This document shows, one piece after another, positions 8,031 to 16,856 of a DNA stretch of 64,000 bases; position 1 is the first letter of the stretch; each line of letters opens with the position of its first letter. Under the pieces are notes generated by a model, which had not been told where the DNA came from, searched no databases, and saw nothing but the letters and a program-made list of their open reading frames with translations. The translations under genes and the position numbers were made by a program. The stretch comes from Candidatus Contubernalis alkalaceticus. GTDB taxonomy: Bacteria > Bacillota > Dethiobacteria > SKNC01. The stretch is from the NCBI RefSeq assembly GCF_022558445.1, contig NZ_CP054699.1, positions 2,744,001 through 2,808,000 of the forward strand, read 5' to 3'.

Positions 8031-9985
8031 GGGTCTTTGACAGTTGAATAATGAACACATGTCTTAAAAGCCTTGAAAATAGGGCTTTTTTTATTGCAAA
8101 TTTGTCAATTTTTCACCTATTTCTATTGAGTATTATTGAGTATTATGTTATAATATAAGGGATTGGGGGGTTAATATGAGATTGTCTATTTCGAAATCAA
8201 AAAATTCCACATCTCTTTACGTAATTAAATCAACTTATGAGAATGGTGTACATTCATCAAAGATTGTTGAAAAACTTGGAACAGTTAATGATTTGAGTAA
8301 AAAGTTAAACGGCCAGGATCCCATTGAATGGGCAAAGAAATACATAGCAGAGCTGAATCAAAAAGAGAAGGAAGAAAAGCTTGATGTGTTGGTAAAGTAC
8401 TCACCTTCCAAGGTCATTACGAAAGATGAACAGCGCTCTTTTAACGGTGGTTATCTTTTTCTTCAACAAATATACTATCAACTTGGCCTTCACAAAATAT
8501 GTAAAGAAATGTTAGGAAAATACAAGGTTACATATGACCTAAACTCCATACTCTCCAGATTGATTTACGGAAGAATAATCTTCCCTTCATCTAAGCTCGC
8601 CACTTACCAACTTTCCTCAAGATTTATAGAACAACCTAACTTTGAACTTCAACATATATACAGAGCTCTTGAAGTTATTGCTAAGGAAACGGATTTTTTA
8701 CAATCATCCTTGTACAACAACAGTTTAAAAGTTTCTAAGAGAAATACTGGTGTACTTTATTATGATTGCACCAATTATTTTTTTGAAATTGAACAGGCAG
8801 ATGGCGATAAGCAATACGGTCCATCAAAAGAGCATAGACCAAACCCAATCATTCAAATGGGCCTATTTATGGATGGAGACGGTATCCCTCTTGCATTTAG
8901 CATCAACAAAGGAAATACAAATGAACAATTAACACTAAAACCCTTAGAAAAGAAAATTCTATCTGATTTTAATCTTTCTAAATTTATCGTATGTACCGAT
9001 GCCGGTCTAGCGTCCAAAAATAACAGAAAATTTAACGACAGGGAAGAACGAGCATTTATTACAACTCAATCAATTAAGAAATTAAAAGCACATCTAAAAA
9101 AATGGGCACTTGATCCAAACGAATGGCACCTCTCTAACGATGTAAAAACCTATGACATCTCTAAACTAGATGATGAGAAAGCTAAAAATAAAATGTTTTA
9201 CAAAGAACGTTGGATTAAAGAAAATGACCTTGAACAAAAAATCATTGTGACGTACTCTATCAAGTATAGAGATTATCAAAGAAAAATCCGTAATTCACAG
9301 ATAGAACGTGCACAAAAAACAATAGATTCAAATCCTACAAAAATAAAAAAATGTAATCAGAATGATTGCAGAAGATTTATTAAAAAAACTAATTTTACTC
9401 CTGATGGAGAAATTGCTGAAAAAGAAATATACAGTATTGATACAGAGGTTATCGCTAAAGAAGAAGCCTTTGATGGGTTTTATGCTGTATGTACAAACCT
9501 TGAGGATGATGCTTCTGAAATAATTAAAGTAAACAATAGACGATGGGAGATTGAAGAATGTTTTAGAATTATGAAAAGTGAATTTAAAGCCAGACCTGTT
9601 TATTTAAGCCGTGATGACAGAATAGAAGCACATTTTACAACTTGCTTTATATCCTTAATTATTTACAGATTATTGGAAAAAAAGCTTGGTGAGAAATATA
9701 CCTGCAGTGAAATAATTAGAGGATTAAAGGATATGAACTTTCATGAAATAAAGGGGGAGGGTTACACTCCAACATATACGAGAACTGACTTTACTGATGA
9801 TTTACATGAGGCATTTGATTTCCGTACAGACTACCAGATTATAAAAACAAAACAAATGAAAAAAATTTTTAAAGCGACAAAAAAATAAAAACATTACTCA
9901 CTTTTTTGAATACAAAAAAAGCTTGATAATCCTTGTAAATCAGGGATCATCAAGCTTTTTGCTTGTAACAACTGTCAAAGACGAG
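8031..9985 (+). mobile_element. IS1634-family insertion sequence
   Basis: A 1.95-kb element bounded by 14-bp inverted repeats GTCTTTGACAGTTG (8033-8046) and its complement (9969-9982), holding one transposase gene that fills most of its length. A hairpin with AAAAAAGCTTGAT and ATCAAGCTTTTT arms (9915-9960) after the gene acts as a terminator. The 352-bp identical repeats outside it point to recent insertion. The outermost 2-3 bases at each end do not match, so the exact ends are uncertain by a few bases. Confidence 0.9.
8176..9888 (+). CDS. IS1634-family DDE transposase
   Basis: The 570-residue protein has the IS1634/IS4-group layout: an N-terminal region with VEKLGTVNDL, first catalytic Asp in YYDCTNYFFE (about 194), second Asp in VCTDAGLAS (about 276) and the Glu in RRWEIEECFRIMKSEFKARP (about 460). 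It is full length without frameshift, so probably active. ATG start with GGGGGGTTAAT upstream. Codon use is more AT-rich than the surrounding metal genes, as usual for an IS. Confidence 0.93.
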   Translation: MRLSISKSKNSTSLYVIKSTYENGVHSSKIVEKLGTVNDLSKKLNGQDPIEWAKKYIAELNQKEKEEKLDVLVKYSPSKVITKDEQRSFNGGYLFLQQIYYQLGLHKICKEMLGKYKVTYDLNSILSRLIYGRIIFPSSKLATYQLSSRFIEQPNFELQHIYRALEVIAKETDFLQSSLYNNSLKVSKRNTGVLYYDCTNYFFEIEQADGDKQYGPSKEHRPNPIIQMGLFMDGDGIPLAFSINKGNTNEQLTLKPLEKKILSDFNLSKFIVCTDAGLASKNNRKFNDREERAFITTQSIKKLKAHLKKWALDPNEWHLSNDVKTYDISKLDDEKAKNKMFYKERWIKENDLEQKIIVTYSIKYRDYQRKIRNSQIERAQKTIDSNPTKIKKCNQNDCRRFIKKTNFTPDGEIAEKEIYSIDTEVIAKEEAFDGFYAVCTNLEDDASEIIKVNNRRWEIEECFRIMKSEFKARPVYLSRDDRIEAHFTTCFISLIIYRLLEKKLGEKYTCSEIIRGLKDMNFHEIKGEGYTPTYTRTDFTDDLHEAFDFRTDYQIIKTKQMKKIFKATKK

Positions 9986-10337
9986 ATTTTACCACAGGTT
10001 TATTATAAACACCATAACTTATTTCACCATTATCTTCTTGATCTTCTTACCATTTTATAACATTTGGACACAGGTTTCAATAATTTATTTTCACTTTTTT
10101 TCTACTTATTTATTCAATTGGGGCTACTTATTTATTTATATTATGGTATATTTGCCTGACATTTAACATCGCTGAAATGGTAACCACCCCGGTGACGGCG
10201 GGGATGTAGACATTTCCATCAAAATGATTAGCCATGCTGGGTTCGAAATAAATATTTTGCCCCGGCACCTCTTGCCCATACTAGTCTCGAACAACAGCCT
10301 AAAAAAGTATAGGGACTGTTCATTTCCAGCTTGGCAC
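9986..10337. repeat. 352-bp direct repeat, right copy
   Basis: Identical in sequence to 7679-8030; it starts just after the right inverted repeat of the IS. The chromosome to its right continues the target locus, which was contiguous with 7678 before insertion. Confidence 0.9.
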
Positions 10338-10897
10338 TTTTGTCGTATACACCCACATCACCGAAGATAATTTCCAGGGAAACAGACCAGGGGTGTTTCT
10401 TATCCGGGCTCCACCGGCATGCCCTTGACTGAGGCATAGAGCAGTTTCCTGCCATAAAAACTTAAATAAAGCAGTCCCCCGGGACCAAGAAGGGGGCTGT
10501 GAGGTAATGCCGTTTACAAGATATACTAACTATTATAAGCATTATTCACTATCTAACTGGCGAAATTATTTTAAAAAAAGATAAAAATAACCTCATATCT
10601 GCAACTTACAACCTTCCACCGTGTATATATTAACAAAAGCAGCTCAGTTTTTTTCCGTTCGCGGTAAATTGTGATGATCACAATTATACAGAAACAAGAA
10701 ATCTAATCCTCTTTTAATGAACAGCTGAAACAACAACAACTCATAAATTACATAAATTTGAAGAGAAATAATCCCAAAAAAATGTTATAGTTAAGATGCA
10801 TATATAGAAACAAAAGGTAAATTTCATAAGATACCAGAACAGCTTAAAAAGGACTTGTTGACCAGTATTTCTTACATATCAAAAAGGAAGTGATTCT
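10150..10897. other. Intergenic stretch with decayed coding-like sequence
   Basis: The minus strand from about 10456 to 10150 is GC-richer than its surroundings and reads in pieces as protein (for example NPYIYFEPS-like and DGNVYIPAVTG segments) but changes frame several times and has no start or full frame. I cannot name the family. From 10457 to 10897 nothing codes; it holds the palindrome at 10667-10685 and AT-rich promoter-like sequence before the exporter genes. Confidence 0.3.
10667..10685. promoter_or_regulatory. Perfect 19-bp palindrome upstream of the ABC exporter
   Basis: AATTGTGATGATCACAATT is a perfect inverted repeat around one base. The halves resemble TGTGA/TCACA, but the 3-base gap is shorter than the 6-base gap of CRP sites. 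It lies 210 bases before the TTG start at 10898 and may be an operator for the exporter. Confidence 0.4.
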
Positions 10898-11812
10898 TTG
10901 AACAGTATCGAAGTATCCTCACTGAGCAAAAACTATGGAACTCTTAAAGCCGTAGACAATGTGAACCTTTCCATCAAACAGGGAGACATTTTCGGCATGC
11001 TGGGGCCTAATGGCGCAGGCAAAACCACCACGGTGGAAATCCTTGTGGGATTAAGACGCCCCGACAGCGGCAGCATTAACATTCTGGGCCTAAACCCTAC
11101 CACACAAAAAGAACAACTGCACCAAAAAATTGGCGTTCAACTGCAAACGCCCTCTCTGTTTCCCCGTTTAACAGTTCGGGAAAGCTTACTGTTAAACAGC
11201 AGTTTCTATCCAGATCCCTTCCCTGTGGACCAGATATTGGAGTGGATTGGATTGAAGGATAAAGAAAAATCCCTGACCCATAAATTATCCGGGGGACAGC
11301 TCCAGCGGCTTGCGGTGGGTACGGCCATCATTGGGCAGGGGGATATTATATTTTTGGATGAACCTACCACCGGCCTTGACCCCCAGGCAAGACGAAGTTT
11401 ATGGGATGTAATTACGAAGTTAAAAAAATTAGACAAAACGATTTTTTTGACCACTCATTACATGGAAGAAGCGCAGCGGCTTTGTGACCATGTAGCCATC
11501 ATTGATCATGGTTCAATTATAGCCCTGGATTCTCCCAATAACCTGATAAAACTACATTTTCAGGAACAGGCAGTAGAGCTTTCTATTACAGATTCTGTGG
11601 ATGCTAATAACTATTCTTCTATCCCCGGAGTCAACCGGGTACAAGCTTCAACCGATAAAATCACCCTGTATTCCAGTAAAGTAGAGGATACAATTCGTCA
11701 TCTCATTAACCAGGAAACAGCCGGTGGGCCGGCCCTGACCAATTTATCCATCCGTAAGGCCAGTCTTGAAGATGTATTTTTAAAACTCACAGGAAGGAGC
11801 ATTCGGGAATGA
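10898..11812 (+). CDS. ABC exporter ATP-binding protein (DrrA/CcmA type)
   Basis: A 304-residue ATPase with Walker A GPNGAGKTTT (about 38), signature LSGGQLQR (about 131), Walker B IIFLDEPTTGLDPQ and the switch His in LTTHYMEEAQ. The C-terminal DrrA-like tail ends in SLEDVFLKLTGRSIRE. Such proteins pair with ABC-2 permeases to export drugs, lipids or peptides. The start is TTG with AAGGAAG 7-8 bases upstream. The stop overlaps the permease ATG by 4 bases (ATGA), so the two form one unit. No substrate can be named from sequence. Confidence 0.9.
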   Translation: MNSIEVSSLSKNYGTLKAVDNVNLSIKQGDIFGMLGPNGAGKTTTVEILVGLRRPDSGSINILGLNPTTQKEQLHQKIGVQLQTPSLFPRLTVRESLLLNSSFYPDPFPVDQILEWIGLKDKEKSLTHKLSGGQLQRLAVGTAIIGQGDIIFLDEPTTGLDPQARRSLWDVITKLKKLDKTIFLTTHYMEEAQRLCDHVAIIDHGSIIALDSPNNLIKLHFQEQAVELSITDSVDANNYSSIPGVNRVQASTDKITLYSSKVEDTIRHLINQETAGGPALTNLSIRKASLEDVFLKLTGRSIRE

Positions 11813-12894
11813 AAATATTCGGTCATTTATTTATCGCAACATTAAAGGACATGGTAAGGGACAAGATGACTATTTTTTGGTTCCTGCTTTTCCCGGTATT
11901 GTTTATTATATTATTTGGTTTTATTTTTTCCGGGGACACCCAAAATATTGATATTAATCTTGGGGTTGTAGTGGAGCAAGACAGTGTCTTAACAGAAGCC
12001 TTCGTTGAAAATCTCAATCAAGCCCCTGCCCTTACCCTCTACCAGGGTACTTTGGATGATGAACTGGAAGCACTGGAAAATGGGGAACGGTCTATCGTTC
12101 TGGTACTGCCTGAAGAAATTTCCTCTCTCAGCCCCATGGCTGAGGGTATTATCATACCTGTATACTATGATGCCTCCCAGCAGACTACAAATCATATTAT
12201 GCTCTCGGTAATTCGAGAAATCTTCGATGAAAGCGAACGCCAGATACAACAGCGGCCCCGCCTTTTCAGCATTGATGCCCAACCGGTCCAGACGGAACCT
12301 TTGAAAGATATTGATTTTTTACTGCCTGGAATAATAGCCATGGCTCTAATGCAGCTGGGCCTTTTCGGTTCCCTGCGATTGGTTTCACTTCGTGAAAAGA
12401 AAATTCTCAAGTCTCTGGGAGCAACTCCCCTGCCCCGCACCCACCTGGTGTTAAGTGAAGTAGCCGTTCGCCTGCTTATGGCAGTGGTCCAGACGGTTTT
12501 AATCATACTTATTGGCCACCTGGTTTTTGGAGTCACCATAATTGGCAGCTGGTGGAAGGTTCTGGGAGTTATCCTATTGGGTGCGGCAACTTTCGTCAGC
12601 CTGGGTTATATGCTGGTTTCATTCTCCAAAACAGAGGAAAGCGGTATGGGAATTATTCAGGTAGTCCAATTTCCCATGATGTTTTTATCGGGAATCTTCT
12701 TCCCTCTCAATTTCCTGCCGGAATTTTTAGAACCTGTTGTCAAAGCGATACCCCTATCTTACCTGGGGGATTTGCTGCGAAATGTAATGGTGGGGATACC
12801 CTCTGAATTTGGCCTCACCACCAACCTCCTGGTGCTTTGTGGTTGGCTTTTCATAAGCTTGTCTGCTGCCATTCGATTCTGGCGCTGGGAGTAA
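11809..12894 (+). CDS. ABC-2 type exporter permease
   Basis: The 361-residue protein has one N-terminal membrane helix (FWFLLFPVLFIILFGFIF), an extracellular domain of about 130 residues, and five C-terminal helices including the ABC-2 box with RLVSLREKKILKSLGATPLPR and the VVQFPMMFLSGIFFPL segment. It is the partner of the ATPase just upstream. It ends at 12894 and the flavodoxin gene of the opposite strand ends at 12895, so the two transcription units converge with no space for a separate terminator. Confidence 0.9.
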   Translation: MKIFGHLFIATLKDMVRDKMTIFWFLLFPVLFIILFGFIFSGDTQNIDINLGVVVEQDSVLTEAFVENLNQAPALTLYQGTLDDELEALENGERSIVLVLPEEISSLSPMAEGIIIPVYYDASQQTTNHIMLSVIREIFDESERQIQQRPRLFSIDAQPVQTEPLKDIDFLLPGIIAMALMQLGLFGSLRLVSLREKKILKSLGATPLPRTHLVLSEVAVRLLMAVVQTVLIILIGHLVFGVTIIGSWWKVLGVILLGAATFVSLGYMLVSFSKTEESGMGIIQVVQFPMMFLSGIFFPLNFLPEFLEPVVKAIPLSYLGDLLRNVMVGIPSEFGLTTNLLVLCGWLFISLSAAIRFWRWE

Positions 12895-13404
12895 TCAGTT
12901 TTTTCGTCTTAGTATTTCCTTAAATGCTTTTCGAGCGTTCTGTAAATCTTCCATATTTGGGTGATTACTGCTTGCCTTGTGATGAGCTAAACGCTCCTGA
13001 GTCATAGCGTGAGGATTATCAGCAGCCAGTTTCATTAACGATTCTGTTACTTTGGGATCAATTTTCCCTCGGCAAATAAATTCTCCCATGATTTTATTAT
13101 CCGAATCCAGCAATTTTTTTGCATTCAGCATGCTTTTTTGGGCATGGGATGAATCCGGTTCAGCACCCAGGGTAGCAAATAAAGCCACTTTCTTGCCTTT
13201 AATAGTACCCATGTAACCCTGGGCTTTCTGATCAGCATTTTCCCTTTTTACCCAAAAACCTAATACTATAAAATCATAGCCATCCGGTAACGGCGCATCC
13301 TCCACAGCAAAAATATCCGTTCCCATGGGCATTACATCAAAAATTGCCTCAGCAACTTTTTTTGTATTTCCGGTCTTACTGGAATAAACAATCATTGATT
13401 TCAT
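12895..13404 (-). CDS. Flavodoxin-family protein, probable electron donor of the nitrogenase-like system
   Basis: The start MKSMIVYSSKTGNTKKVAEAI carries the FMN phosphate-binding loop of flavodoxins; WVKRENADQKAQGYM and FATLGAEPDSSHAQ are typical of the anaerobic Flavodoxin_3 type, a type that includes proteins found beside bilin-reducing enzymes. I chose the ATG at 13404 because GGTGAGGG lies 5 bases upstream; an ATG at 13422 lacks a good site. It is the last gene of the NEAT/nitrogenase-like operon, 30 bases after the NifD-like gene. A natural inference is that it feeds electrons to the NifH-like protein, but no sequence feature proves this. Confidence 0.85.
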   Translation of the reverse strand: MKSMIVYSSKTGNTKKVAEAIFDVMPMGTDIFAVEDAPLPDGYDFIVLGFWVKRENADQKAQGYMGTIKGKKVALFATLGAEPDSSHAQKSMLNAKKLLDSDNKIMGEFICRGKIDPKVTESLMKLAADNPHAMTQERLAHHKASSNHPNMEDLQNARKAFKEILRRKN

Positions 13405-13435
13405 AAAACCCTCACCTTTCATCCTATATTTAACA

Positions 13436-14710
13436 TCATGTTCTAGCCTGAAGTTTTTTTCGGTTAGCTTGTAGTTGGTTCAGCAGCACTTCCGTTAAAT
13501 AAATTGCTCCGTTGAACCCCATAAATGGAGTATGTTCATAGATTTTAATCACGTGATTAATATTGGGGTTTGCCACCTGCACCTGCATGGGAATGTGGGC
13601 ACCCAATTCTAAGAGCACACCATCTCCTACCAAAAGAGAGGGGTTAGCTTCCTTAATCATTTGGTTTTTTTCTTCCTCATCACAGTTAAAAAGCACCTTT
13701 TCTTTAAGTTGTTCCGGAATTTTGCGCCCCATACCATAATCTTTATGATTGACAAAAATCTTCTTGATGTCCAGCATCATTTCATTCCTAAGTAACGGTA
13801 AAATATCCAGGACAAAATCTAGGTTTCCAGAAAGGATCCCTGTAAGATTCTCATAGATGAATGCAGCGTGGTTGAATTTAAACAAATTCTTTTGGGCTTT
13901 CTCAGCCTGTCGGGCAAAAAAAATATCATTTGCTTTGATTGAGAACGCAGATTCAATAGTTTTAATCCACTTATATGTACCGTGAACGCCATAGGGAGCT
14001 CCTGCTGCATAAGGTATTCGGAATTTACTTGCAAGAATTTTTGCACAATCAATCCCTTCCGAACGAATCACCAGATTAAACTCGGCCTTAGAGGCTTCTT
14101 CGATTTCTGTAACAGAAGTTTTAGCACTAAATACCGTATGGAGAGTGCAGCCAAAACCTTCAGACATGATATTCTGAATTTCCTGAATATCAGAGGCAAA
14201 GTTGAAACAGTCGATATTGCTGCCAATGATGTTATAGGTACCCTTTATTTTTTCCTGCGGTTCTTTAACAATTTTTTCAGCTAATATAGTAAGCACTTCC
14301 TGAATACCATGCGTATAATCTCCCCGAAAACCACCACCGGTAAAACAGATAAGCTTTGCACTTACCTCAGGCTGAAAATCCTGACAGATACTCAAAATAT
14401 CAATCCCCACAACAGAAGAAATTGTGGAAGCAAGAACAAAGATTACCGGCGGTTTATACTGTTGATCTATCTCTTTAATAGTCACCTTCAGGCGGGAACT
14501 GTCTCCCATAATAATATCGTTTTCATCAATATGAGTTGTATAAAGCCTGGCTTTCAACTCTGTATTCAACTGCATCAGCCCTTCTACCGCGTAATGGGTG
14601 GTGCCCGCCGGACCATATTCCAAAATACAAGCATCTTTTATGGGTGCCAACGTCCACAGCACTCCCATTCTGTCTGACGGAAGGGGAAAATATTTATACA
14701 ACTGCTGCAT
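13436..14710 (-). CDS. Nitrogenase component 1-like protein, subunit B
   Basis: The 424-residue protein has the NifD/NifE/BchB-type architecture: LEYGPAGTTHYAVEGL (residues 30-45) matches the GPxGCxxY loop, FVLASTISSVVGIDI (91-104) matches the third-cysteine loop, and CFTGGGFRGDYTHGIQEVL follows. Two of the classic cluster cysteines are replaced (Thr37 and Ile97); only Cys28 is near. It should pair with the gene just upstream, which it overlaps by 17 bases, as a heterodimer with one shared iron-sulfur cluster. It lacks the residues that hold FeMo-cofactor, so it is not a dinitrogen reductase. ATG with GGAGGCGGG upstream. Confidence 0.85.
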   Translation of the reverse strand: MQQLYKYFPLPSDRMGVLWTLAPIKDACILEYGPAGTTHYAVEGLMQLNTELKARLYTTHIDENDIIMGDSSRLKVTIKEIDQQYKPPVIFVLASTISSVVGIDILSICQDFQPEVSAKLICFTGGGFRGDYTHGIQEVLTILAEKIVKEPQEKIKGTYNIIGSNIDCFNFASDIQEIQNIMSEGFGCTLHTVFSAKTSVTEIEEASKAEFNLVIRSEGIDCAKILASKFRIPYAAGAPYGVHGTYKWIKTIESAFSIKANDIFFARQAEKAQKNLFKFNHAAFIYENLTGILSGNLDFVLDILPLLRNEMMLDIKKIFVNHKDYGMGRKIPEQLKEKVLFNCDEEEKNQMIKEANPSLLVGDGVLLELGAHIPMQVQVANPNINHVIKIYEHTPFMGFNGAIYLTEVLLNQLQANRKKLQART

Positions 14711-16013
14711 GATGCCCGCCTCCTTCTGCCATAAACTTAAATTTATACAGAGAATCAGCCAATGTCTTCATCACCAGAACCGGCACTTCAAACCCCAGCT
14801 TCTTCGCTACGCCATCTAGAACCACCTGCACAATTCCCTTTTCCATTAACAGCATGGGGTTTTCGTGCCCGATATAGAAATCAGGAGAAAGTTGACCATA
14901 CAATGCCTGCAGTGGAGCAATATTGGCAATACGGGACACATAGGGATCCTGACCAAACTCCAGAATTTCCTGTAAATACCGATCATCATTTACATACAAA
15001 TCCCTGGCCTGAATCAGAATCGGTTTCATCCCCAAACCAGTTAAAAATCCGCAGAATTCAAAGGCTAACAAGGGGGTGTTGGCGTAAATAAAACTTTTAC
15101 CTTTTAATAAGGCCTGATACTTCTCTTGTGCCTTTACCGCCTGCTCCTTCATATGCTTTATCTCCGAAGATAGGTTTAGTCCAAGCTTTTCTGCCACCGC
15201 CAGGTACCCCTGTTCAATTCTACTTAAGTTAAGGTATTTGTCAAAATATACATAAGGGGTGCCAAATTTTTTTTCAATTTTTTCTGCCAGAGTCAGTGCG
15301 GTAAAATCAGTGACAATATTTAGGGCTGCAGAAGGCGAAGTTTTTATCAGATCAATACTGCACCTGGAAGGAAGCACCGTATGTATTTGAACTCCTCTAC
15401 TTTGCAGTAACTTTACTAATTCTGTCTCTTCCGCTCCATTGTAACGGTGACCCAAGAGATTAATAGTCCTCTCTTTAACCGGTTGTTCTTCCATCAACTG
15501 AACCAATGCTTCCAGTGTCCTTTCAATACCCGGAATATGGCTGTTACATTTGAAATGCTCTGTCTTAACCAGGACCAGCTTTGCCTGAACCTTCTCCTTA
15601 ACGGAATAGATTAACGCTTTCAGGTCCTCACCAATCACTTCCAGAATGCAGGTTGTTACCAGTAGAATCGCCTTTGGCCTATACTGCTGATCAATTTTGA
15701 TTACTGTTTCCTGTAGTTTATCATGGCAGCCAAAAACAACATCGTCCTGGTTAACAGCAAAACTTAAAAAATTGTCACTTAATCCTTCCGTACCGTTTTT
15801 ACGGTCAATAATAAAGCTTTTTGTGTAGTAGGAGCACTCATCTGTACCTACCACAAGGGCAAACAGGCCATTGATATACCCCGCAGTCAGGGCCACGCCG
15901 AATAATGGGCAGTGGGTTCCTGGAAACTGGGCATGGGAAAGCTGTTTTATATCTTTTGCCGTGTTAATTTTAGAAACACGGTTTAAAGATTCAAGTATTT
16001 GAAATTCAGCCAT
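14694..16013 (-). CDS. Nitrogenase component 1-like protein, subunit A (three cluster cysteines)
   Basis: A 439-residue NifK/BchN-like protein. Counting from the ATG at 16013, Cys35 (GTHCPLFG), Cys60 (GTDECSYY) and Cys122 (VTTCILEVIGEDL) fall at spacings of 25 and 62, close to the three cysteines of BchN in the dark protochlorophyllide reductase. These would bind a [4Fe-4S] cluster at the interface with subunit B. The start at 16013 has GAGGG at the right distance. It lies 55 bases after the ABC ATPase gene and overlaps subunit B. By family logic it acts on a large conjugated substrate, most likely a tetrapyrrole, and not on N2. Confidence 0.87.
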   Translation of the reverse strand: MAEFQILESLNRVSKINTAKDIKQLSHAQFPGTHCPLFGVALTAGYINGLFALVVGTDECSYYTKSFIIDRKNGTEGLSDNFLSFAVNQDDVVFGCHDKLQETVIKIDQQYRPKAILLVTTCILEVIGEDLKALIYSVKEKVQAKLVLVKTEHFKCNSHIPGIERTLEALVQLMEEQPVKERTINLLGHRYNGAEETELVKLLQSRGVQIHTVLPSRCSIDLIKTSPSAALNIVTDFTALTLAEKIEKKFGTPYVYFDKYLNLSRIEQGYLAVAEKLGLNLSSEIKHMKEQAVKAQEKYQALLKGKSFIYANTPLLAFEFCGFLTGLGMKPILIQARDLYVNDDRYLQEILEFGQDPYVSRIANIAPLQALYGQLSPDFYIGHENPMLLMEKGIVQVVLDGVAKKLGFEVPVLVMKTLADSLYKFKFMAEGGGHHAAVV

Positions 16014-16067
16014 TTTCATCCCTCACTTTTGTTTATTTTCTAAGCGATTGACTATGTCTTTAGTCGG

Positions 16068-16856
16068 TTAAGCACTTATACAGGCAAGACCAATAGGGAA
16101 AAAAACAGGCTTCCCCATATGTTTGTCTATTGCAATTTCAGCTTCCACATTATAAACATCCCTGAGCATTTCTTTGGTTAATACATGAATAGGAGCACCT
16201 TCAGTAACCAGCCGGCCGTTTTTTATTACCATAAGTCTATGGCTGTATCGTACCGCTTGATTTAAATCGTGTAATACCATTATAACGGTCATGCCAAACT
16301 CTTTATTTAGCCTTACAATGAGCTCCATAACTTCAATCTGGTGGCTGATGTCCAGGTAAGTAGTGGGCTCATCTAAAAGCAAAACTTTGGTTTTTTGGGC
16401 AAGAGCCATAGCAATCCATGTTCGCTGCTTCTCTCCACCGGATAAACTGTTAATAAGCCTGTCAGCCAGACTTTCTAGTTTCGTCTGTTGAATTGCCCAT
16501 TTAATAATATCTTCATCCTCTTTGCTCTTTTGCTCATACCACTTACGATGGGGCATTCTTCCGTATCCAACCAGCTCCTCCACGGTAAAATCAGGTGGGC
16601 TTACATTATACTGTGAAAGGATAGAGAGTTTTTTGGCTACCTCTTTTGTAGGCAAACTATGAATATCACTGCCATCCAAATGAACAAGCCCCTCCATCTT
16701 ATTCATTAAACGGGAAATGACCTTTAATACCGTTGACTTGCCAGAACCATTGGGCCCAATTAAGGAAACAATTTCACCCTGGCTTATCTCAAAACCAAAT
16801 TCATTTACCACTATTTTATCGTCATATCCGATTTTTAGATTGGAAACTAAAATCAT
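16068..16856 (-). CDS. Heme/iron-complex ABC transporter ATPase (FecE/HmuV type)
   Basis: The 262-residue ATPase has Walker A GPNGSGKST (about 33), signature LSGGEKQRTWIAMALAQ, Walker B LLLDEPTTYLD and a switch His in LHDLNQAVRYSH. This is the FecE/HmuV/BtuD class that serves siderophores, heme and corrinoids. Its ATG overlaps the permease stop (ATGA), so ATPase and permease are coupled. Placement after NEAT proteins and sortase B argues for heme or a heme-like tetrapyrrole as cargo. Eight further residues after the normal end (PIGLACISA) are unremarkable. Confidence 0.9.
   Translation of the reverse strand: MILVSNLKIGYDDKIVVNEFGFEISQGEIVSLIGPNGSGKSTVLKVISRLMNKMEGLVHLDGSDIHSLPTKEVAKKLSILSQYNVSPPDFTVEELVGYGRMPHRKWYEQKSKEDEDIIKWAIQQTKLESLADRLINSLSGGEKQRTWIAMALAQKTKVLLLDEPTTYLDISHQIEVMELIVRLNKEFGMTVIMVLHDLNQAVRYSHRLMVIKNGRLVTEGAPIHVLTKEMLRDVYNVEAEIAIDKHMGKPVFFPIGLACISA

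Noticed and set aside
10228-10455. 75-residue minus-strand frame after the right direct repeat
   Set aside because: No ribosome site, and reading sense shifts between frames in this stretch. It is treated as decayed coding sequence.
10667-10685. CRP binding site
   Set aside because: The half sites TGTGA/TCACA are 3 bases apart instead of 6, and Clostridia rarely use cAMP-CRP. It is listed only as an unassigned palindrome.
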